A DNA stretch of 12,975 nucleotides from CAZMCC01 sp964564695 (GTDB lineage Bacteria > Planctomycetota > Phycisphaerae > Phycisphaerales > UBA1924), in contig CAZMCC010000101.1 of the NCBI GenBank assembly GCA_964564695.1, positions 1-12,975 of the forward strand. The letters are read 5' to 3'. Below, piece after piece: positions 7,745 to 12,975 of the stretch. The translations under genes were made by a program, and so were the position numbers. Below the pieces are notes generated by a model. The model was given only the letters and a program-made list of their open reading frames with translations. It was not told the DNA's origin and did no database searches. The first letter of the stretch is position 1; each line of letters starts with the position of its first letter.

Positions 7745-7908
7745 ACGCGGAGGACGCGGAGAGCGCAGAGGAACGCGGAGCAAAGCAAGAGGCAGCAGGG
7801 ATTCGTGGAAGGTGCAATGTCCCGGCGGATCAGCGCCGGAATATCGCGCCCATCCACTTCGTCTTCATGCTTCTCCGCGTTCCTCCGCGCTCTCCGCGTC
7901 CTCCGCGT
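7745..7908. repeat. Palindromic element with 36-bp inverted arms between convergent genes
   Basis: The left arm (7745-7780) and the reverse complement of the right arm (7873-7908) agree at 35 of 36 positions. Each arm is built from an ACGCGGAG-like unit repeated about every 9 nt. The 92-nt centre contains a perfect 6-bp stem, CCGGCG (7822-7827) with CGCCGG (7834-7839). Translated, these arms give the low-complexity peptides often mis-annotated as genes. I recall similar GCGGAG/CTCCGCG repeats scattered between genes in planctomycetes and other bacteria. It encodes nothing convincing; as a large hairpin it could stop transcription from both sides. No transposase or clear target duplication was seen. 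Confidence 0.7.
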
Positions 7909-7931
7909 TCATCTCTTCGTTGTGGCCAGCT

Positions 7932-10643
7932 TCAACAGCTCTGCCCCTGCTGCTCGAAATACGCGTTGATGAGCTCGCCCACATCGGTCGAGTTGCTCAG
8001 GCTGTCGTGGTTGAAGTCGGCCCGCAGCCCGGCATCGGCCTGGTCCTCGAACCAGCGGTTGATGAACTCGCCCACGTCCGTGGAGTTGATCACGCCGTTG
8101 CTGTCGATGTCGGCCGTGCACACACCCGGACGCGACGCGGCGTCCGCCGGATCGGCCCCGTGGTCGAGCTCGTCGCGGTCGAGCGAGCCGTCGATGTCGC
8201 GATCGATGGCGATGCGCCGCTGCGTTCCCACGACCACGGCCGTGAAGGTCGCCTCCGCACCCGCCGCGCTGGCGAGCCGCATCGTGTCGACGCCCACGTT
8301 CGCCTCCCCGACACGGTCGGGCCGGAGCACGCCGCCCTGGAAGACGTACCCACGGTCGAACCCGTCCCGCCGCGCCTTCACGACCAGCCCGATCGTCCCG
8401 CTGTTCGCGAGGTTCACGAGCGTGGTAAGCTGGCCGACGAGGGCCGCGTCCGTGTTGTTGGACCCGTCGAACGTCAGCTGCCGGCCCACCGCCGCCGGCG
8501 TGTCGCTCGCGAAGCTCATCATGAACGCCTCGACGTTGCGGCGCTGCGTCTGACCCGCCGGGCCGGGCGCGAACTGGAACGGCGGGCCGAGCACGGCCTG
8601 GATGCTCGCCTGCGCCCCGTCGTGGTTGAACCCGAACCCACGGTTGCCATTGGTGCTCTGGAAGTTCGCCCCCGACTTGTCGAACATGTTCCGCAGCTGC
8701 GCGACCTTGAAACCCTGCATCGGCGGGGCGCCGATCGGGTCGTCGATGGTCTGGTCCGTGCCCGTCGGCAGCGCGTGGCAGTCGACGCACCGCAGGCCGC
8801 CGGGCAGCGTCGGCACCGTCGAGAACACGTTGAGGCCCAAGGCCGCGTCGCCCGCGCCGACGGACGTCGGCACGTTGTTGCTCAGCGTCCCGTCGAGGTT
8901 CCGCCACGGGCTGGGCCCGTGCCGGATCGTCGCGACAAAGCTCTCAAAGTGCACGAGGGCGAGCGGATCGGGCTCCATGTCCGCCCCCTGGAGTCCGACG
9001 AACGCCGGAGCGAACGCCGCGAGGTTCTCGCGGTCGCCGCGCCAGTGCATCGGCCCGTTCCCGACGATCCCCTGCAGCGTCTGCGTGACCAGCGGGCCCT
9101 TCATCGGGTGCCAGTCGCGGCAGTTCGGCTGCCGGCAGTCCTGGTTGAAGTCCTTCATCACACCGGCCGGGTTCCCCAGGTCCCACGCGAGGTGGTCGGT
9201 CCGCCCGTCGATGTGGCACGACGCGCACGCCGCCTGCCCCAGCCCGCTCGTGAGGTGCGTGTTGTACAGCAGCGGGCGCCCCAGCCGGATCGAATCCGGC
9301 GTCGGGTCGAAGAAGTCCGTCCGCCACGTCTCGACGTTCTTGCCCGTGTCAACGACCGAGATCGATCCCTCGAACCGGTTCAGCACATACAGCGTGCCGC
9401 CATCGCTCGACATCGCCATCCCGCACGGCCCCTCGCCCACGTCGATCCGCGCCAACCGCGCGCCCGACGCGTCGGTAAGCACCACGTTGTTCGACCCCAT
9501 CCCCGCCACGTACATCGCCGAGCCGTCGGGCGTGAACACCGCCGACCGCGGGTCGCCGATCGACTGCACCCGCTCGTCGGCGGGCATCGAGCCGCTCAGG
9601 TAATCGAGGTGCGGGTTGAGGTCCATCACCGAGAACTTCGCCGGCGCCGCCGGGTTGAACGTCGCCGCCTCGACACGGATGAACGTCCCGGTGACGTTCG
9701 GCTCAAAGCGGATCTGGTTCGTCGCCTCCGTCCCCACGGCCGCGACGGTGCCGTCCGGGGCCACCGCCAGCCCCATCGGCGTCGTCAGCATCCCCGACGC
9801 ATACGTCACTCCCAACGTCCCCGCGTTGATGATCGCCACGTCGTGATCGTGCAGCCGCTGCGGCACCAGCGTCGTCCAGTTGTGCGCGTTGTCGTCCATC
9901 CACGCCGTGCCGTTCCACCGGACGATCTGCGCCACCGGCGGCGACGCCGGCAGCCCCGGCGTCCGCGGCGGGTCGAACACCACTCCAGAATTCGGAGGCG
10001 GATTCAGACCCCCGTACGGCCCGGCCGGGTTCGACACCGCGTTGCGGCTCGCGATCGACGTGTTGTTGCCGCTCTCGAAGATCGCCGCGTACACCCGCGC
10101 CCCGTCCGGGCTCACGGCCAGCGCCCGCGGATCTTCACCCTCGATGTTGACGATGATCGCCGGCGTCGCCAGGTTCGCCGGGTTGAACACCCGCACCTGG
10201 TTCATCGACGACACGCTCACGAACGCCCGCACCGGCGATCCCGCGAACACCACGTCCGCCGGCTCGTCACCCGTCGCCAGCGTCCGCACCACCCGCATCC
10301 CCCCCACGCCCGGCGACAGGTCCACGATGCTGATCGAGTCCGACAGGTGATTCACCACCCACGCCTCGTTCTCGCTGCGGCACCGCACGCTCACCGGATC
10401 GAGCCCCACCGCGATCGATCGGATCCAGACCGGATGCCCACTCGACACGTCAAAGACCTCGAGCCGGTTGTCCGCCGTGTTCGCCACCAGCAGGCGTGTC
10501 CCGCTGGGCGTCAGCGTCATCGGGCTGACCGGCGGGGACTCAAAGTTGGCGAAACCTGTCTGCGCGCCGGCTCCCGCCGACAACATCAGGAGGGCCGAGA
10601 ACCCGGCCGCGATCCGCAGTGTTCCATTCGGTGCAGTGCTCAT
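7932..10643 (-). CDS. Secreted beta-propeller/di-haem cytochrome c protein with a dockerin-like tail
   Basis: The 903-residue product begins with a signal peptide (about 1-27, ending AGAGA). Residues about 35-435 contain YVTN-type propeller repeats such as SPDGARVYAA, TPDGSAMYVAGM and SSDGGTLYVLNR. Two haem-c sites follow, CASCH (473-477) and CVDCH (619-623), with MHWRGDR (532-538) between them, a motif I associate with cytochromes linked to propellers. Residues 813-832 (IDRDIDGSLDRDE) look like a calcium loop. Residues 842-903 are two dockerin-like repeats (starting near Asp845 and Asp876) bounded by Cys842 and the terminal Cys903. This should be an extracytoplasmic electron-transfer or binding protein, with the tail perhaps serving surface attachment. 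The substrate is unknown. The gene stands alone, convergent with the HD-GYP gene. The start is supported by the signal peptide and a GGAG 9 nt upstream. Confidence 0.88.
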   Translation of the reverse strand: MSTAPNGTLRIAAGFSALLMLSAGAGAQTGFANFESPPVSPMTLTPSGTRLLVANTADNRLEVFDVSSGHPVWIRSIAVGLDPVSVRCRSENEAWVVNHLSDSISIVDLSPGVGGMRVVRTLATGDEPADVVFAGSPVRAFVSVSSMNQVRVFNPANLATPAIIVNIEGEDPRALAVSPDGARVYAAIFESGNNTSIASRNAVSNPAGPYGGLNPPPNSGVVFDPPRTPGLPASPPVAQIVRWNGTAWMDDNAHNWTTLVPQRLHDHDVAIINAGTLGVTYASGMLTTPMGLAVAPDGTVAAVGTEATNQIRFEPNVTGTFIRVEAATFNPAAPAKFSVMDLNPHLDYLSGSMPADERVQSIGDPRSAVFTPDGSAMYVAGMGSNNVVLTDASGARLARIDVGEGPCGMAMSSDGGTLYVLNRFEGSISVVDTGKNVETWRTDFFDPTPDSIRLGRPLLYNTHLTSGLGQAACASCHIDGRTDHLAWDLGNPAGVMKDFNQDCRQPNCRDWHPMKGPLVTQTLQGIVGNGPMHWRGDRENLAAFAPAFVGLQGADMEPDPLALVHFESFVATIRHGPSPWRNLDGTLSNNVPTSVGAGDAALGLNVFSTVPTLPGGLRCVDCHALPTGTDQTIDDPIGAPPMQGFKVAQLRNMFDKSGANFQSTNGNRGFGFNHDGAQASIQAVLGPPFQFAPGPAGQTQRRNVEAFMMSFASDTPAAVGRQLTFDGSNNTDAALVGQLTTLVNLANSGTIGLVVKARRDGFDRGYVFQGGVLRPDRVGEANVGVDTMRLASAAGAEATFTAVVVGTQRRIAIDRDIDGSLDRDELDHGADPADAASRPGVCTADIDSNGVINSTDVGEFINRWFEDQADAGLRADFNHDSLSNSTDVGELINAYFEQQGQSC

Positions 10644-10652
10644 GGGCTCGCG

Positions 10653-10656
10653 CTCC
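10653..10656 (-). promoter_or_regulatory. Shine-Dalgarno sequence of the propeller-cytochrome gene
   Basis: Read on the minus strand, GGAG lies 9 nt before the ATG at 10643. It supports this start and is one of the few plausible ribosome binding sites in the window. Confidence 0.5.
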
Positions 10657-10800
10657 GCGCTTGGAGAGCATCCGGCCCGGGCACGAGTTCCCGTCGACCA
10701 GACGCCGCTCGGAGCGGCCCAACGCCCCCGCGCACACGCGATTGCACGCCGAAACGAATTCGTACCACTTGAAACGGGTTATCGACGAGCGACCCCGCGC
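10657..10800. other. Intergenic region upstream of the propeller-cytochrome gene
   Basis: No gene is seen. A small hairpin (GCCGCT at 10704-10709, AGCGGC at 10713-10718) lies about 60-75 nt before the start codon. A less GC-rich patch at about 10750-10790 contains the 10-bp palindrome ACGAATTCGT and is the likely promoter area. I cannot assign -35 and -10 boxes with confidence. Confidence 0.3.
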
Positions 10801-11106
10801 TCAGCCCGCGACGCGCCCGGACCCGCCGCGCCGCCCCTCACCAGACCCTGAAGGGTTCCGAACCTCAACCCGCGAGTACTGGTCGAGATTCAGCACCACC
10901 AACTCCCCGTCGTCCTTCCGCAGCTCGATCCGGTCCAGCCAAAGCTTGTCGTCCTTCGCGTGCGCGAACCACGAGCCGGTTTTCTGCTGCCCGAACCGCA
11001 GCACCGTGCCCTCGACGCTCGTGGTCATCACGCCCGTCAGACGCGGCACCTGCTGCGTCACGCGGACGCGGGCCCCAATCGGATAATCGCTGCTCGCAAA
11101 GGCCAT
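10801..11106 (-). CDS. Small conserved-looking protein of unknown function, divergent from prfA
   Basis: This 101-residue protein has no signal peptide or membrane segment and should be cytoplasmic. Residues about 8-83 alternate hydrophobic and charged residues in a beta-rich pattern (YPIGARVRVTQQVP, SVEGTVLRFGQQKTGSWFAH, LWLDRIELRKDDGELVVLNL), resembling a small SH3-like barrel. The last 18 or so residues are Gly/Arg/Ser-rich and probably disordered. I believe close relatives occur widely as hypothetical proteins in planctomycetes, but I cannot name a domain. The internal pattern is clearly protein-like, unlike overlapping frames. Its ATG lies 29 bp from that of prfA on the other strand, so the two may share regulation. 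Its product may have a housekeeping role; that is a guess from context only. Confidence 0.75.
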   Translation of the reverse strand: MAFASSDYPIGARVRVTQQVPRLTGVMTTSVEGTVLRFGQQKTGSWFAHAKDDKLWLDRIELRKDDGELVVLNLDQYSRVEVRNPSGSGEGRRGGSGRVAG

Positions 11107-11135
11107 AGAGGGCGGAGTATACCCTCGAATCGAAC
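11107..11135. promoter_or_regulatory. Very short divergent intergenic region of the small gene and prfA
   Basis: Only 29 bp separate the two start codons. TATACC at 11118-11123 could be a -10 box for prfA, but the bases at the expected -35 place (CGCAAA, 11095-11100) do not fit and lie inside the small gene. Promoters for both genes must overlap coding sequence, or the transcripts have almost no leader. Confidence 0.3.
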
Positions 11136-12257
11136 ATGCCCGAGACCCCCCCGACCCCCACCCCCACGCCGATCGACCTCCCCCCCGCCGCCCGGGCCAG
11201 GCTCGACGCCATGGCGCGCGAGTTCGACGAACTGGGAGCCCGCCTCGCCGACCCCGGCTTCCTCGCCGACCACCGGGCCGTCCGCGAAGCCTCCGTCAAA
11301 CGCTCCGCCCTCGAGCCCCTCGTCACCGAATACCGCGCCCTGCTCCGCGCCGCCGCCGAGCTCGCCGACCTCCGCGCCACCGCCGCCGCCAAGGCCGACC
11401 CCGACCTCGCCGAGCTCGCCCGCGAAGAGCTCCCCATCGTCGAATCTCGCCTTGTCCAGCTCCTCGCTTCCGTCAAGAAGCGACTCGTCACCAGCGACGA
11501 CCAGGCCGTCGGCTCCATCATCTTCGAGATCCGCGCCGGCACCGGCGGCGACGAAGCCACCATCTGGGCCCGCGACCTGCTCGACATGTACACCAAGCTC
11601 GCCACGCGCCGCTCCTGGCAGGTCGAGACGCTCGAGCTCACCGCCGAGCCCGCCGTGGGCGGCGTCCGCGCCGCGGTCCTCAACATCAAGGGCCCCGGCG
11701 TCTGGTCCGCGCTCGCGTTCGAAGCCGGCGTCCACTCCGTCAAGCGCGTCCCCGCCACCGAAGCGCAAGGCCGCGTGCACACATCCACCGCCTCCGTCGC
11801 CGTCCTCCCCGAGCCAGAGGACGTGCAGGTCAAGATCGACTGGGCCAAGGACGTCGAAGAGAGTGCCACCCGCGCCCAGGGCCCCGGCGGCCAGAACGTC
11901 AACAAGGTCGAGACCGCCTGGCAGATCCACCACAAGCCCACCGGCATCATCATCAAGATGATGGAGGCCAAGAGCCAGAGCCAGAACCGCGAACGCGCCC
12001 GTCGCCTGCTCGCGGCCCGTCTCTACGAGATCGAACGCCAACGCGTGCACGCCGATCGCTCCGCCGCCCGCACCGCCCAGATCGGCTCCGCCGACCGCTC
12101 CGAGAAGATCCGCACGTACCGCTACAAAGAAGCGATCGCCGCGGACGAGCGCCTCCCCGGCGAATACCCCCTGCGTGACCTCCTCGCCGGCGACCTCGAT
12201 CAGCTCCTCGCCGACCTCGCCGAGCAGGACGTCCAACGCCGCCTCGCGGCGCTGTGA
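11136..12257 (+). CDS. prfA: Peptide chain release factor 1
   Basis: Release factor 1 recognises UAA and UAG in the ribosomal A site and triggers peptide release. The 373-residue protein has a Pro/Thr-rich N-terminal tail (1-16) and a helical domain 1 to about 115. FEIRAGTGGDEA (130-141) opens the core. The family signature HSVKRVPATEAQGRVHTS (200-217) includes the PxT anticodon-like tripeptide (Pro206-Ala207-Thr208) that marks RF1; RF2 has SPF there. The catalytic GGQ lies at 251-253 in GPGGQNVNKVET. Two things differ from standard RF1: GGQ is followed by Asn rather than His, and the C-terminal part after KIRTYRY (325-331) lacks the usual FPQ...DHR stretch. It ends normally with LLAGDLDQLLADL. 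No prmC (GGQ methylase) gene is adjacent. The ATG at 11136 gives a slightly long N terminus; an internal start at Met26 would remove part of the family domain. Confidence 0.95.
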   Translation: MPETPPTPTPTPIDLPPAARARLDAMAREFDELGARLADPGFLADHRAVREASVKRSALEPLVTEYRALLRAAAELADLRATAAAKADPDLAELAREELPIVESRLVQLLASVKKRLVTSDDQAVGSIIFEIRAGTGGDEATIWARDLLDMYTKLATRRSWQVETLELTAEPAVGGVRAAVLNIKGPGVWSALAFEAGVHSVKRVPATEAQGRVHTSTASVAVLPEPEDVQVKIDWAKDVEESATRAQGPGGQNVNKVETAWQIHHKPTGIIIKMMEAKSQSQNRERARRLLAARLYEIERQRVHADRSAARTAQIGSADRSEKIRTYRYKEAIAADERLPGEYPLRDLLAGDLDQLLADLAEQDVQRRLAAL

Positions 12258-12262
12258 TCGTC

Positions 12263-12344
12263 TGATCCGAGCCTCCCGCGCAAGCGGGAGGTCTGCGACA
12301 ACCCCGGGCACAAGACCTCCCGCTCGCGCGGGAGGCTCGGATCA
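12263..12344. repeat. Paired-hairpin (REP/BIME-like) repeat or bidirectional terminator after prfA
   Basis: The 32-nt left arm (12263-12294) and the reverse complement of the right arm (12313-12344) agree at 31 of 32 positions. Each arm is itself a hairpin with an 8-bp stem (CCTCCCGC / GCGGGAGG). The left loop read on the plus strand is GCAA. The right loop read on the minus strand is GCGA, so the one difference still leaves a GNRA-type loop. It begins 5 nt after the prfA stop, so it can act as the prfA terminator, and its make-up matches inverted pairs of REP sequences. Confidence 0.75.
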
Positions 12345-12483
12345 CTCCCCGGGATCTTCCCGCGCGCTCCCGCGTCCAACCCAAGCGACTTCTCCGGTAC
12401 TCCGTACCCATTCGCTGCTCACGCCGACCCGCTATCGCCGCGCGAAGGTCCGACCTCGGTCTCGTCACGCGACTCCGACGTGC

Positions 12484-12513
12484 CACCGAGGACGGGCTCT
12501 GACGTCCTCGGTG
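12484..12513 (+). terminator. Hairpin of terminator type
   Basis: CACCGAGGAC (12484-12493) and GTCCTCGGTG (12504-12513) are perfect 10-bp arms with a 10-nt loop, followed by TTCTT. The T-tract is weak, so termination is plausible, not certain. It separates prfA from the palindrome cluster to its right. Confidence 0.4.
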
Positions 12514-12543
12514 TTCTTCGAGCATCACCGCACCAGGATCGCC

Positions 12544-12557
12544 TTTGCGCGCGCAAA
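12544..12557. promoter_or_regulatory. 14-bp palindrome, operator-like site 1
   Basis: TTTGCGCGCGCAAA is a perfect palindrome. It differs from sites 2 and 3 only at two symmetric positions. Its centre is 29 bp from that of site 2, close to three helical turns, as expected for a regulator binding on one face. Confidence 0.4.
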
Positions 12558-12571
12558 CGCGCTATCTACGC

Positions 12572-12699
12572 ATTTGTGCGCACAAAGACGCTCCGATTTC
12601 ATCCCCTCCCCACTCAACCTTCAGATTTTTTATCTCCCGCCCCCGCAAGCACTTCCCGATCGTGAGCCCCCGAACCGGAGCGCCTTTGTGCGCACAAAT
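12572..12699. repeat. Inverted repeat with 27-nt arms containing operator-like sites 2 and 3
   Basis: The arms 12572-12598 and 12673-12699 (reverse complement) agree at 25 of 27 positions. Each begins with the perfect palindrome TTTGTGCGCACAAA (site 2 at 12573-12586, site 3 at 12685-12698) and continues inward with a shared CGCTCCG. The 74-nt centre contains an AT-rich run. It might be a pair of regulator sites, a partition or replication-type site, or a small mobile repeat. I cannot name the binding protein. Confidence 0.5.
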
Positions 12700-12711
12700 C
12701 CGTCCGCCCGC

Positions 12712-12725
12712 CCCTCTATAGAGGG
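12712..12725 (+). promoter_or_regulatory. Palindrome over a possible -10 box of the last reading frame
   Basis: CCCTCTATAGAGGG is a perfect 14-bp palindrome whose middle, TATAGA (12717-12722), resembles a -10 hexamer 34 bp before the ATG at 12757. Operator-like site 3 would lie over the -35 region, an arrangement common for repression. No good -35 hexamer is visible. Confidence 0.3.
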
Positions 12726-12756
12726 CCACTGCTTTCCTCGCCAAGGGCCGGACCCC

Positions 12757-12975
12757 ATGCACGAGCACGAGCTCCTCATCTCGATCGCCCGCGCAAGCGC
12801 CAGGCTCCAGGCCCTGAGCGCCCTGTGCAAGCTCGCGAGCGCGCTCTCCCAGGACCCCCTCAATCACCCCGCCGAGATCCGCCGCGTCGCCGCCCTCATC
12901 CTCTCCCAAACGAACCCGGAGCGTAAGCGAGTGGGGGGGCGGGCCTCCGCTCCCCGTTCCTACACGAGCCCCAAG
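12757..12975 (+). CDS. Partial small protein of unknown function, running off the window end
   Basis: From the ATG at 12757 the frame stays open for 73 codons to the window edge. The first 53 or so residues (beginning MHEHELLISIARASARLQ) have strong G/C third positions and an alpha-helical, amphipathic pattern (LQALSALCKLASALS, AEIRRVAALILS), so they look coded. The part after residue 53 (NPERKRVGGRAS) coincides with a repeat-like sequence at 12915-12931 and may be a translated repeat, as at the end of the RND pump gene. There is no signal peptide or recognised domain. The palindrome cluster upstream may control it. It could be a regulator-sized protein, but nothing in the visible part proves that. 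Confidence 0.45.
   Translation, partial: MHEHELLISIARASARLQALSALCKLASALSQDPLNHPAEIRRVAALILSQTNPERKRVGGRASAPRSYTSPK
12915..12931 (+). repeat. Possible copy of a GNAAGC-type repeat
   Basis: CCCGGAGCGTAAGCGAG resembles sequences I recall as dispersed repeats in planctomycete genomes, and shares the GNAA-GC centre with the hairpins at 7664 and 12263. It is followed by seven G residues (12933-12939). The stem is poor, so the assignment is weak. Confidence 0.3.

Larger units (their letters stand above)
12258..12756. other. 499-bp gene-free stretch rich in palindromes
   Basis: No convincing gene is seen; short frames here lack protein-like composition. The stretch holds a paired-hairpin repeat (12263-12344), a terminator-like hairpin (12484-12513), three 14-bp palindromes of one type (12544-12698) and a further palindrome over a possible -10 box (12712-12725). 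From 12345 to 12480 I see nothing beyond a small GGTAC-TCC-GTACC dyad. The AT-rich run around 12622-12634 sits between the arms of the longer inverted repeat. Confidence 0.6.

Noticed and set aside
6051..7817. 588-codon open frame opposite the HD-GYP gene
   Set aside because: Composition is typical of an antisense shadow; the plus strand carries the HD-GYP motifs.
7745..7908. CRISPR array
   Set aside because: The units are about 9 nt with no spacers of regular size and lie in two inverted blocks.
7690..8553. Possible protein beginning MRSTATAATAHAPEAKGMYA
   Set aside because: Its start is a translation of the palindromic element and the rest is antisense to the cytochrome gene.
7659..10772. 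1037-codon open frame on the plus strand opposite the propeller-cytochrome gene
   Set aside because: Arg/His/Val-rich shadow; the minus strand has a signal peptide, haem sites and propeller repeats. Its first part is only translated repeat DNA.
11136..12257. Release factor 2 or a rescue factor of the ICT1/ArfB type
   Set aside because: PxT is present in place of SPF, and the protein has full-length RF1 domains, while ArfB-type proteins are only about 140 residues.
12480..12665. 61-codon frame on the plus strand in the prfA downstream region
   Set aside because: It runs through a hairpin and two palindromes, uses atypical codons and has no protein-like pattern.
12258..12756. tRNA or other structured RNA gene
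   Set aside because: No T-loop GTTCRANYC context, acceptor pairing or known RNA motif was found; the hairpins are explained as repeats or terminators.
12562..12909. 115-codon frame on the minus strand opposite the partial gene at the right end
   Set aside because: It runs through the palindromes. The opposite frame has better codon usage and a cleaner helical pattern, though a minus-strand gene cannot be fully excluded.

Overview
The window is very GC-rich, with most codons ending in G or C, weak or absent Shine-Dalgarno sequences, and TGA as the stop of all seven complete genes. One secreted protein ends in a cysteine-bounded pair of dockerin-like calcium repeats, a tail I associate with Planctomycetota of the Phycisphaerae/Phycisphaerales. 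Together with GCAA-looped hairpin repeats and a small protein I associate with planctomycetes next to prfA, this suggests a planctomycete. That is inference; there is no rRNA in the window.

Left block (1-7658, plus strand). After a terminator-like hairpin near the left edge come four co-directional genes with gaps of 51, 15 and 47 bp. The first is a predicted lipoprotein joining a CX5R protein-phosphatase domain to a cytochrome c'-like haem domain. Next are the periplasmic adaptor (CusB/CzcB type) and the inner-membrane pump (CusA/CzcA type) of a heavy-metal RND efflux system. Last is an HD-GYP-type signalling protein whose HD metal dyad is altered. The adaptor and pump both carry histidine clusters. 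No outer-membrane channel gene is visible.

Middle block (7659-10643). The HD-GYP gene converges with a 903-residue minus-strand gene for a secreted beta-propeller/di-haem cytochrome c protein with a dockerin-like tail. The 273 bp between them hold a degenerate GCAA hairpin and a palindromic element with 36-bp arms.

Right block (10801-12975). A conserved-looking 101-residue protein (minus) and prfA (release factor 1, plus) diverge from a 29-bp gap. Downstream of prfA a 499-bp gene-free stretch holds a large paired-hairpin repeat, a second hairpin, and three 14-bp palindromes of operator type, two of them inside a 27-bp inverted repeat. A small helical reading frame starts after these and runs off the window end.

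How they fit: the left block looks like an envelope metal-efflux operon with a redox/phosphatase lipoprotein and a signalling protein attached. The propeller-cytochrome is a separate extracytoplasmic electron-transfer or binding protein, and prfA is housekeeping. I see no CRISPR array, tRNA, rRNA, transposase or phage gene. The less ordinary items are the phosphatase-cytochrome fusion, a 9-G tract inside the pump gene, the degenerate HD-GYP, the hairpin repeat family with GNRA-type loops, and the palindrome cluster at the right end.
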